Source: AC-49 sp963817035 | Lineage (GTDB): Bacteria; Actinomycetota; Thermoleophilia; Solirubrobacterales; Solirubrobacteraceae | Direction: 5' to 3' | DNA length: 64,000 nt | NCBI GenBank assembly: GCA_963817035.1 | Contig: CAWFMM010000004.1 | Location: forward strand, 1,798,001-1,862,000 | Part shown: positions 25,960 through 32,950 of the stretch, piece by piece | How the letters are laid out: the number at the start of each line of letters is the position of its first letter | How positions within the stretch are numbered: the stretch's first letter is position 1 | Position numbers and translations under genes: made by a program | The notes under the pieces: generated by a model | What the model saw: the letters and a program-made list of their open reading frames with translations, nothing else | What the model was told of the DNA's origin: nothing | Database searches by the model: none

Positions 25960-27324
25960 CTAGGCCTTGTCGGGCGTCCAGAGCTTGTCGCGCGCGGCCG
26001 CACGCTCGGGCTCGATCGGCGTCGCGTGCTCGGCGATCAAATCGATCGCCGCGCGCTGGGCGAGGTCCTCGCGCAGGTCGTCCAGACGTCCGGACTTCTC
26101 GAGCCGGGCGCGCAGCTTCTCAGGCGTCGTGTTCTCCCGCGTTGCCGAGGCCTGAAGCGCATCGAGCACGTCACCGTCGGACGGCTCGATCGACTCGGCC
26201 TCGACGACGGCGGCGATCACCGCCTCACGGCGCAGCGCCTGCTCGGCTTCCGGCAGCGCCTCGGACAGGATCTCCTCCTCGGACTTGTCGGCGATCCGCA
26301 GGTAGGTCTCCTTGGTGATGCCCTGGTGCGACATCGAGTGCAGCATCCGCTCCCACAGCTCCTGGGCGCGCGCCTGGACGAGCGCCTCGGGCACCGTGAC
26401 CGTCGAACCGGCCACGACCGCATCGAGCGCCGCCTCGCGGAACTCAGCCTCGACACGGCGCTCGTCGCCCTCACGCAGCTTCGCCGCGATGTCCTCGCGC
26501 AGCTCGTCGAGCGTGTCGAAGCCGGCGGCGTCGGAGGCGAACTCGTCGTCGAGCTCGGGCAGCTTCTTGCGCTGGACCGCCTTGACGGTGACGTCGAAGG
26601 CGGCCTCACGGCCGGCCAGGTGCTCGGCGCCGTAATCGTCAGGGAAGGTCAAGCGCACCTCGCGCTCATCGCCGGCCACAGCGCCCTCGAGCTGCTCCTC
26701 GAAGCCGGGGATCAGCTGCCCGGACCCGAGCTCGATCGGCTGGTCGCGACCTTCGCCGCCGGGGAACGGCTCGTCCTCGCCCTCGTCGACGACCAGGCGG
26801 CCGAGGTAGTCGATGATCGCGAAGTCTCCGTTGGCCGCCGGCTCGTCGGACGGCTCGAGGCTCGCGGCGCGCTCGCGCAGCGCCTCGATCTCCCCGTCGA
26901 TCGCCTCGTCGTCGGCCGCCGGCTCGCGCCGCGCGACCTCGACGCCCTTGTACTCGCCGAGCTGCGCCGGGGGGCGCACGCCGATCTCGATCGTGAAGGT
27001 CAGGGGCTCGCCCTCGGGCGGCAGATCGCCGATGTCGACGTCGGGGTCGCCGACCGGGTGAATTCCCGCGTCGTCGAGCGCATCGGTGTACCAGCGCCCG
27101 ATCGCGTTGCGCACCGCCTCGTCGAGCACCGCCTCGCGGCCGACGCGCTGGATGACGATCGGCGGCGGGACCTTGCCCTTGCGAAAGCCGGCCATCTTCA
27201 TGTCGCGCCCGAAGCGGCGCGCGGTGTCCTGGACCCGGCGCTCGACCTCCTCGACGCCGACCTCGGCATCGACCCGCACGCGCGAGTCGCCCAACTCTGT
27301 GACTGTCGTCTTCACTGCGTTCAT
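25960..27324 (-). CDS. tig: Trigger factor
   Basis: Ribosome-bound chaperone and prolyl isomerase. The 454-aa protein has the ribosome-binding domain with the MAGFRKGKVPPPIV signature (GFRxGxxP type) near residue 40, a FKBP-type PPIase domain (NGDFAIIDYLGRLVVDEGEDEPFPGG to LTFPDDYGAEHLAG) and the long helical C-terminal arms (VPEALVQARAQELWERMLHSM). The ATG at 27324 gives MNAVKTTVTELGDSRVRV, the normal start. Upstream of clpP-clpX on the same strand, the common tig-clpP-clpX order. Confidence 0.96.
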   Translation of the reverse strand: MNAVKTTVTELGDSRVRVDAEVGVEEVERRVQDTARRFGRDMKMAGFRKGKVPPPIVIQRVGREAVLDEAVRNAIGRWYTDALDDAGIHPVGDPDVDIGDLPPEGEPLTFTIEIGVRPPAQLGEYKGVEVARREPAADDEAIDGEIEALRERAASLEPSDEPAANGDFAIIDYLGRLVVDEGEDEPFPGGEGRDQPIELGSGQLIPGFEEQLEGAVAGDEREVRLTFPDDYGAEHLAGREAAFDVTVKAVQRKKLPELDDEFASDAAGFDTLDELREDIAAKLREGDERRVEAEFREAALDAVVAGSTVTVPEALVQARAQELWERMLHSMSHQGITKETYLRIADKSEEEILSEALPEAEQALRREAVIAAVVEAESIEPSDGDVLDALQASATRENTTPEKLRARLEKSGRLDDLREDLAQRAAIDLIAEHATPIEPERAAARDKLWTPDKA

Positions 27325-27350
27325 GAGATCGCGGACGATAGCGTCAGCCC

Positions 27351-27506
27351 ATGGCCGCACACCGCATGCCTGCCCACCGGCGCCTGGCCGCCTGGGTGCT
27401 CACCGGCCCATTGGGCCACCTCTACGGCGGTGTCGTCGACGTCGCGAGCGCCCTCTCGGGCTACTGGTGGGCGCGGGCCCGAAACCGAGACCCGCGCCAC
27501 CCGTAG
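27351..27506 (+). CDS. Short 51-aa protein upstream of tig
   Basis: An ATG at 27351 opens 51 codons: MAAHRMPAHRRLAAWVLTG, then PLGHLYGGVVDVASALSGY and WWARARNRDPRHP. It has the compact TGPLGHLYGG...YWWARAR pattern, a basic start and one weakly hydrophobic centre. It diverges from tig, whose start is 26 nt away, and runs toward the end of the minus-strand secreted gene. The Gly/Trp pattern and rare-codon-free composition suggest a real gene and I believe similar short ORFs occur beside tig in related genomes, but that is unverified. Function unknown. Confidence 0.5.
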   Translation: MAAHRMPAHRRLAAWVLTGPLGHLYGGVVDVASALSGYWWARARNRDPRHP

Positions 27507-27523
27507 ACGTCGGTCGCGGGCGG

Positions 27524-28300
27524 TCAGCACTCCGCGACGATATGGAACGGACGATCCGTGGGCGCCGTGTTGACCGAGCCATCGGCGTTGCCACCTGAGC
27601 GCGTGCGGACGAACACGGTCTTGCCATCGGCCTGGACCGCCGCGCCGATCGAGCCCGCGTCACCGAGCTGCGACTCGGTGGCGATGATGGCGCACTTCGA
27701 CACGTCGCTCGCGAACACCACGGTGTAGTTCCCGGGGCCGGAACCCGCACCGGTGGCCGCGTTGCCGTGCGCCGAGCTCACGACGCCCTTGCCGAGGAGC
27801 AGCGTCCCGTCGGCCGCGATCTGAGCGAACGGGGTCAGCGCCCGCGCCGCGGTCACCGCGCCGGTCGAGATGTCGGCGGCGTTCTGGCCGTCGACGCGAT
27901 CGGCGTTGAGCCCGGTCGCCACGCCGGTCGCGTTGGTCGTGAACGGCTTGGCGTTGTCGCCGCCGGCCGCGGTGATCGTGCCGCCCAGCGGCCCCGCGGT
28001 CTGGAACTGGAACGCCTCACCGGTGCTCAGATCCGAGGCGCGCAGACACGGAGGCCCGCCGGTGACGGCGCGACAGCCGTAGATGGCAGCGCCGCCGGTG
28101 CCCTTGTTGGACTGGCGCGTGCCGTATCCGGTCGAGCCCACGATGATCTGGGTCTCGGCGTGGTAGGACAACGCCGAGTTGGGACTCGGGTTGCGTGCCC
28201 CGCCCTTGATCGGACTGCCTTCGCCCGTCGCGAACGCGAACGGCGAGATGACGAGGGCCGTGACAACGACGCTGGCCAGCGCGTAGGTGGCCTTGTGCAT
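27524..28300 (-). CDS. Secreted hypothetical protein
   Basis: A 258-aa protein with an N-terminal signal peptide (MHKATYALASVVVTALVISPFAFATG). A strong AGGAGG ribosome site lies about five bases before ATG 28300. The mature part is Gly/Ala/Thr-rich, beta-like, with cysteine pairs (YGCRAVTGGPPCLRA; a CAIIAT near the end; C-terminal VAEC) and a middle segment GLNADRVDGQNAADISTGAVTAARALTPFAQI resembling collagen-like or phage-tail-like stalk sequence. I do not recognise a domain. It follows the nitrilase gene on the same strand but is separated from it by a hairpin. Confidence 0.8.
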   Translation of the reverse strand: MHKATYALASVVVTALVISPFAFATGEGSPIKGGARNPSPNSALSYHAETQIIVGSTGYGTRQSNKGTGGAAIYGCRAVTGGPPCLRASDLSTGEAFQFQTAGPLGGTITAAGGDNAKPFTTNATGVATGLNADRVDGQNAADISTGAVTAARALTPFAQIAADGTLLLGKGVVSSAHGNAATGAGSGPGNYTVVFASDVSKCAIIATESQLGDAGSIGAAVQADGKTVFVRTRSGGNADGSVNTAPTDRPFHIVAEC

Positions 28301-28330
28301 GAGTGCCTCCTGGGGATTGAGGAACAGCCT

Positions 28331-28366
28331 CTTCCGCACGCTAGAGCCCCTTCTCCGGGGCGGAAG
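28331..28366 (-). terminator. Nested hairpin between nitrilase and secreted-protein genes
   Basis: Outer arms CTTCCGC (28331-28337) and GCGGAAG (28360-28366) enclose an inner GCCCC/GGGG pairing. It lies just past the nitrilase stop and before the ribosome site of the next gene, so it probably ends nitrilase transcription. No T-run follows, as is usual in high-GC genomes. Confidence 0.5.
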
Positions 28367-28376
28367 TTGCGGTCGC

Positions 28377-29327
28377 CTAGGCAGGAATGTCTGCCGGCGA
28401 CGGCGGCGGCAACGGCGCGCTCACCGTAGCGCGCGCACCGAACGCATCCGCGCGGCTGTAGTGCCCGACGACGTCGAACGAGCGCTTCGCGTGCAGTCCG
28501 GCGCGCAGGTCGCAGTCGGCGATGACGATGCCTTCGGCGTCGCGCAGCGGCCCCGCGATGATCGCTCCGGTCGGCCCGACGATGCACACGCCACCGTCGC
28601 CGAAGCACTCCTTGCCCGGCGGCAGCGCGATCGGGAAATCGTCGGGAAATGCGGCAACCGGGATGTACTGCGGGACCGAGACGACGAAGCAGCCCGACTC
28701 GATCGCGATGTGGCGCATCGAGGCGAGCCAGCCGTCGCTGTCGTCGGCGGTCGGCGCGACCCAGATCTGAGGCCCCTGGTTGTAGACGGCGTAGCGCGCC
28801 ATCGGCATCCGGTTCTCCCAGCAGATCAGCCCGCCGACGCGTCCGACACCGGGCAGCTCGACGACGTCGAGGTCGTCGCCGGCGCCGACGCCGTGGAAGA
28901 TCCGCTCGTGCATCGTCGGCATCAGCTTGCGGTGCTTGGCCAGAACGCCGCCGGGGCCGAGCGTGAGCATCGTGTTGTAGAGCGTCCCGGGCCTGATGTC
29001 CTCGCGCTCGTTGACGCCGATCACGCAGTGCAGGCCGTGCTCGCGGCACGCATCGACGAGCTGCGCGACCTGCGGCCCATCGACGTCGACCGACGCCGCC
29101 CACATCCGCTCCCACAGCTCGTCCCAACCCCCGAACGACGTCGCCGACTTCGCCCACGCGTTCGACGGGTACAGCGAGACGAAGCACTCGGGCAGCACCG
29201 CGAGCTGCGCCCCCTGGGCGGCCGCGTCGGCGAGCAGGCCACACGCCTTGTCGGCGGTGGCCTGCGCGTCGAGGATGACGGGCGTGGCCTGGATGGCCGC
29301 GACCCGGACGGTGTCGAAGCTCGGCAT
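28377..29327 (-). CDS. Nitrilase-family carbon-nitrogen hydrolase
   Basis: A 316-aa enzyme of the true nitrilase branch, predicted to convert nitriles to carboxylic acids and ammonia. The catalytic triad is visible: Glu47 in AVLPECFVSLYP, Lys134 in LAKHRKLMPT and Cys169 in GGLICWENRMPMARY. The CWENRMP motif marks plant/bacterial nitrilases (EC 3.5.5 type) rather than amidases or NAD synthetases, which have other residues there. The substrate (aliphatic, aromatic or cyanide) is not predictable here. The gene stands alone on the minus strand, 26 nt after a lipoprotein gene. Confidence 0.9.
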   Translation of the reverse strand: MPSFDTVRVAAIQATPVILDAQATADKACGLLADAAAQGAQLAVLPECFVSLYPSNAWAKSATSFGGWDELWERMWAASVDVDGPQVAQLVDACREHGLHCVIGVNEREDIRPGTLYNTMLTLGPGGVLAKHRKLMPTMHERIFHGVGAGDDLDVVELPGVGRVGGLICWENRMPMARYAVYNQGPQIWVAPTADDSDGWLASMRHIAIESGCFVVSVPQYIPVAAFPDDFPIALPPGKECFGDGGVCIVGPTGAIIAGPLRDAEGIVIADCDLRAGLHAKRSFDVVGHYSRADAFGARATVSAPLPPPSPADIPA

Positions 29328-29353
29328 GGGGCGAGCCTAGCTGAGCCCAGCTC

Positions 29354-29713
29354 CTACTTGGTGCTGACGACCTTCCAGTCGTTGCCCTGCTTGGCGAAGC
29401 CGATCGTCGTCTTCTCGCCATTGCTGGTAATCGAGGCGGTGGCGGTCTTGCCGTTGACCGTGACCGAGTGGATCTTGACGTTGGGATCCTTGGCGTCGGC
29501 GGCCTTCGCGGCGTGGTCGCACGCGGCCTTGCCGCCCGCCTGGGCCAGGAGCGCGGAGTCGGCGTACTTGTCGCACAGGTTGGCCGGGTGGTGGCCGACG
29601 TCCTTGATGAGGTCGGAGATCTGGTTCGAATCGCTCGAGCCACCACCGCCCCCGCACGCGCCGAGCAGCAGGACGGGGACGACGGCGAGGCTGAGCAGCG
29701 AGCGGCGAGGCAT
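29354..29713 (-). CDS. Small lipoprotein, hypothetical
   Basis: A 119-aa exported lipoprotein: a basic start and hydrophobic core (MPRRSLLSLAVVPVLLLGACGGGGGSSD) with lipobox LLGAC, a glycine spacer, then a domain of about 85 residues with two cysteines (NLCDKYADSALL, AACDHAAKAA) and a C-terminal beta hairpin pattern (VTVNGKTATASITSNGEKTTIGFAKQGNDWKVVST), similar to small NTF2-like or DUF4878-type lipoprotein domains. The start is ATG 29713. It diverges from tatA across about 93 nt. Confidence 0.8.
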   Translation of the reverse strand: MPRRSLLSLAVVPVLLLGACGGGGGSSDSNQISDLIKDVGHHPANLCDKYADSALLAQAGGKAACDHAAKAADAKDPNVKIHSVTVNGKTATASITSNGEKTTIGFAKQGNDWKVVSTK

Positions 29714-29806
29714 AGGTGGCCCTTGTTCGAAGTGGATCGGCCACCCTAGCGGCGCCCAGTCGACGACCGGCCGCGACCGCGGGGCGAGAGTAGGGTCGTG
29801 CAGGAC

Positions 29807-30061
29807 ATGGGCCTCGAGAATCCCCTCCACATCCTGATCCTCGCCGTGGTGATCATTCTGATCTTCGGGGCCAAGCGGCTGCCGCAGATCGGCCGCTCGG
29901 TCGGCAGCGGGATCCGTGAGATGAAGTCGGCGGTCGGGATCGACGAGATCACGGCGACGGCGACGGAGACCCGCAAGGCGATCACCGCCACGACGACCAC
30001 GGCGACGCCGGACGAGGCCGCTCCGACACAGCCGCTTTCGCCGGACGACGCCGCTCGGTAA
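29807..30061 (+). CDS. tatA: Sec-independent translocase protein TatA
   Basis: Pore-forming subunit of the twin-arginine translocase, 84 aa. One N-terminal membrane helix (PLHILILAVVIILIFG) is followed by the amphipathic hinge FGAKRLPQIGRSVGSGIREMKSAV and a Thr/Ala/Pro-rich cytoplasmic tail. Start: ATG 29807; a GTG three codons upstream (29798) is also possible. No tatB or tatC is adjacent. The following gene (cfa) begins 11 nt downstream on the same strand, so they may share a transcript. Confidence 0.93.
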   Translation: MGLENPLHILILAVVIILIFGAKRLPQIGRSVGSGIREMKSAVGIDEITATATETRKAITATTTTATPDEAAPTQPLSPDDAAR

Positions 30062-30072
30062 CTTTCGAACCG

Positions 30073-31284
30073 ATGTTGTCGAGCACGGACGCGCTGCGCC
30101 GCGAATTGGCGCGAGTTCTCCCGGACCGGCCATTTGCCGTCGCCCTCTGGGACGGCACGACCCTACCCTCGACGGTCAGCGACGCGCCGACCTTCACCGT
30201 CAGCTCACCGCGGGCGCTTGCGCACGTCCTGCGCAGCCCCGGGGAGCTGGGCATCGGACGTGCGTACGTGGCCGGGATGCTCGACGTCGACGACGTCGAC
30301 GCGGCGATCGAGATCGTCACACGCTGGGAGCCGCCGCCGCTCTCGATCGCCGATCGCCTTCGCCTCATGCTTGCCGGGCTGCGTGCCACCGGTCTCGTGC
30401 TCCCGCCGCCGATCCCGAGCATCGAGAAGCGCCAGAAGGGCGTCCTGCACAGCCTCGCGCGCGATCGCTCCGCGGTCGCCTACCACTACAACGCGGGCAA
30501 CGCGTTCTTCGCGCTGTTCCTCGACGAGTCGATGACCTACAGCTGCGCCGTGTTCAAGTACGGCGCAACGACGCTCGAAGAAGCCCAGGAGGCCAAGCTC
30601 GAGCTGATCTCCACCAAGCTCGCGCTGAAGCCCGGCGACCGGCTGCTCGACGTTGGCTGCGGTTGGGGCGCGATGGCGATCCATGCCGCCCGACACCACG
30701 GTGCGACGGTCGTCGGCATCACGCTCGCGGTCGAGCAGGCGAAGCTGGCCCGCGAGCGGGTTGCGGCGGCCGGGCTGTCAGACCAGATCGAGATCCGCGT
30801 CGCCGACTACCGCGAGATGGCGGGCGAGCAGTTCGACGCGATCTCCTCCATCGGCATGGTCGAGCACGTCGGCGACGCGCAGATCGACGTCTATGCGGCC
30901 AAGCTGTTCGAGCTCCTGCGCCCGGGCGGCAAGCTGCTCAACCACGGCATCGCCCAGCTCGAGCACGGCGATGACGGAGAGGCGGGCCCGTTCTCCGAGC
31001 GCTACGTGTTCCCCGACGGCGATCCGCTGCACCTGTCGCGGATCCAGCTCGCGATGGAACGTGCGGGCCTCGAGACCGAGCACGTCGAGGGCTTCTTCGA
31101 TGACTACGCCAAGACGCTCACCTTCTGGACCGCCAACTTCGACGCGCGCTACCACGAGGCGATCGCGCTCGTCGGCGCCGAGCGCGCGCGCGTCTGGCGC
31201 GTCTACCTACGCGCAGCACGCCACGGGTTCGAGACCGGGTTCGAAGCCGTGTATCAGGTGCTCTGCCAGCGGCCCGAGGCCTGA
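30073..31284 (+). CDS. cfa: Cyclopropane-fatty-acyl-phospholipid synthase family methyltransferase
   Basis: SAM-dependent enzyme that methylenates or methylates unsaturated acyl chains in membrane phospholipids, 403 aa. An N-terminal domain resembling SCP-type regions (about 1-130) precedes the catalytic part: YHYNAGNAFFALFLDESMTYSCAVFKYGATTLEEAQ, the SAM motif LLDVGCGWGAMAIHAA, then ISSIGMVEHVG and the YVFPDG segment, all typical of CFA synthases. Related actinobacterial enzymes make 10-methyl or cyclopropane acids, so the exact product is open. It is convergent with a fatty-acid desaturase, the last 31 nt of the two genes overlapping, which fits joint lipid modification. Confidence 0.9.
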   Translation: MLSSTDALRRELARVLPDRPFAVALWDGTTLPSTVSDAPTFTVSSPRALAHVLRSPGELGIGRAYVAGMLDVDDVDAAIEIVTRWEPPPLSIADRLRLMLAGLRATGLVLPPPIPSIEKRQKGVLHSLARDRSAVAYHYNAGNAFFALFLDESMTYSCAVFKYGATTLEEAQEAKLELISTKLALKPGDRLLDVGCGWGAMAIHAARHHGATVVGITLAVEQAKLARERVAAAGLSDQIEIRVADYREMAGEQFDAISSIGMVEHVGDAQIDVYAAKLFELLRPGGKLLNHGIAQLEHGDDGEAGPFSERYVFPDGDPLHLSRIQLAMERAGLETEHVEGFFDDYAKTLTFWTANFDARYHEAIALVGAERARVWRVYLRAARHGFETGFEAVYQVLCQRPEA

Positions 31285-32207
31285 GCGCGGGCCGCGACAC
31301 GCTCAGGGTCCACGCGGACCACGTCCCACGCCAGGCCGAGGCGCTCCATGATCGAGATCACCCCGGCCGACACGTCGAGCTGGTGACGACCGATGCCATG
31401 GCGCGCCGAGGTCGGGAACGCGTGGTGGTTGTTGTGCCACGACTCGCCGAACGTGAACGGCGCCAGCCAGCGCAGGTTGCGTGACTCGTCGCCGGTGTCG
31501 AACGGGCGCTCGCCGAAGAAGTGGCACAGCGAGTTGATGCAGAACGTCACCTGGTGCAGGACGAAGATCCGCACGGCCCCGCCCCACAGCAGGCCCTCCC
31601 ACGCCCCGGCCACCGTCCCGGTCAGCAGGTAGCCGAGCCCGAACGGGATCGCCAGGCCGACGGTGACCCAGAGCAGGAACGTGCGATCGACGAGGCGCAC
31701 GATCCGGTCACCCATCAGATCCGGCGCGTAGCGCTGCTCCTCGGCCGGCTCGCTGGAGAACATCACCCAGCCGACGTGCGCGTAGAAGAGGCCGCTGACC
31801 GCGCCGCGAACGCCGTCGCCGTGATCGACGTGCGGGCTGTGGGGATCGCCGTGCTGATCGGAGAATGTGTGGTGGCGGCGGTGGTAGGCGACCCACTCGA
31901 TGACCGGGCCCTCGACCGCCATCGAACCGAGGATCGCCCAGATCGCGCGGGTGATCGGGCCGGTCTTGAACGAGCGGTGCGTGAACAGGCGGTGAAAGCC
32001 GACCGTGACCCCGAACCCCAGCGCGACGAACATGACGAAGAAGATCGCGAGCGACTGCCAATGCAGGCTGTGGTTCCACGCCAGCACCGCCGCGTAGAGG
32101 ACGAGTACGAGCGGCGCCATCGTCACGAAGATGTTCGCCGCCTGATCGACGCGGCTGCCCGCCGACGTCCCGCCGGAGGTGTATCTGGGTGTCGGCTCGT
32201 CGCTCAC
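31254..32207 (-). CDS. Membrane acyl-CoA (stearoyl-CoA type) fatty acid desaturase
   Basis: A 317-aa integral-membrane di-iron desaturase. Three histidine boxes are present: HRLFTH (about 72-77), HRRHH (109-113) and HNNHH in FGESWHNNHHAFP. Four or so membrane segments surround them (MAPLVLVLYAAVLAW is the first). Delta-9 desaturases of this type introduce the double bond that cyclopropane synthase then modifies, matching the convergent cfa gene. The start is GTG 32207 (VSDEPTPRYTSGG); no ATG fits upstream without loss of homology. Confidence 0.92.
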   Translation of the reverse strand: MSDEPTPRYTSGGTSAGSRVDQAANIFVTMAPLVLVLYAAVLAWNHSLHWQSLAIFFVMFVALGFGVTVGFHRLFTHRSFKTGPITRAIWAILGSMAVEGPVIEWVAYHRRHHTFSDQHGDPHSPHVDHGDGVRGAVSGLFYAHVGWVMFSSEPAEEQRYAPDLMGDRIVRLVDRTFLLWVTVGLAIPFGLGYLLTGTVAGAWEGLLWGGAVRIFVLHQVTFCINSLCHFFGERPFDTGDESRNLRWLAPFTFGESWHNNHHAFPTSARHGIGRHQLDVSAGVISIMERLGLAWDVVRVDPERVAARAQASGRWQST

Positions 32208-32255
32208 GGAAGTCGGGGCAACGGTAGCGCGGGTCTTGGTGCATAGTCCCCGCCC

Positions 32256-32921
32256 ATGCTCGAACTGCTGGTCGTCGTGGGTGCGCTCGGTCTCGCCGAC
32301 TCGATCAATCCGTCGACCGTGATCCCGGCGCTCTACCTGGCGACGCAGCCCCATGCGCGCGTGCATCTGACCGGGTTCATCATCGGCGTGTTCGTGGTCT
32401 CCTCGGTCGCCGGTCTGATCGCGGTGCTCGGCCCAGGGCAGCTGCTGCTCGACATCGTTCCGCATCCGGCGCGCCATACCCGCTACACGCTCGAGGTCGC
32501 CGGCGGCGTGATTGCGCTGATCGCCGCGGTCGTGCTCTGGCGCCTTCGCCACCGGTCGATCGGCAGCGAGCCCGTACCCGGGACGAGGGCCAGCGGCCGC
32601 TCCTCGCTGCTGCTCGGCGGGAGCATCATGGCGATCGAGCTGCCCACCGCGCTTCCCTACTTCGCGGCGCTCGCGGTGATCATCGGCTCAGGGCGGGGGC
32701 TCGCGTCGCAGGTCATCCTCGTCGCGGCCTACAACGTGCTGTTCGTCCTCCCGCTGCTGGCGATCGTCGGCGCACACATCGTCGCCCCGCGGCGCACCGA
32801 GCGTGCGCTCGGGCCGGTCGGAGCGTGGCTACGGACCAACGCGCTGGCGGCGCTGGCCGTGCTCGCGACGATCGCCGGTGTCGTGCTGCTCGTGCTCGGC
32901 GTGCGCGGCCTCGCGGCGTAG
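32256..32921 (+). CDS. GAP/Sap-like polytopic membrane protein
   Basis: A 221-aa membrane protein with about six helices: ELLVVVGALGLADSINPSTVIPALYLA, FIIGVFVVSSVAGLIAVL, AGGVIALIAAVVLWRL, MAIELPTALPYFAALAVII, VILVAAYNVLFVLPLLAIVGAHIV and ALAVLATIAGVVLLVLGVRGL. The D-S-I-N-P-S motif in helix 1 and internal two-fold pattern resemble the LysE/DsbD-like and GAP (Sap) families, which include glycopeptidolipid exporters. Specific function is not assignable. It diverges from the desaturase by about 48 nt and converges on the MMPL gene. Confidence 0.7.
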   Translation: MLELLVVVGALGLADSINPSTVIPALYLATQPHARVHLTGFIIGVFVVSSVAGLIAVLGPGQLLLDIVPHPARHTRYTLEVAGGVIALIAAVVLWRLRHRSIGSEPVPGTRASGRSSLLLGGSIMAIELPTALPYFAALAVIIGSGRGLASQVILVAAYNVLFVLPLLAIVGAHIVAPRRTERALGPVGAWLRTNALAALAVLATIAGVVLLVLGVRGLAA

Positions 32922-32931
32922 GCCTCACCTC

Positions 32932-32950
32932 GCCGCGAGCAGCTCGTGGC
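32932..32950. terminator. Short hairpin between convergent GAP-like and MMPL genes
   Basis: GCCGCGAG-CAG-CTCGTGGC forms an eight-pair stem with one G-U pair and a three-base loop. It lies in the 28 nt between the two converging stops and touches the MMPL stop. It could serve both directions, but there is no T-run. Confidence 0.4.
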
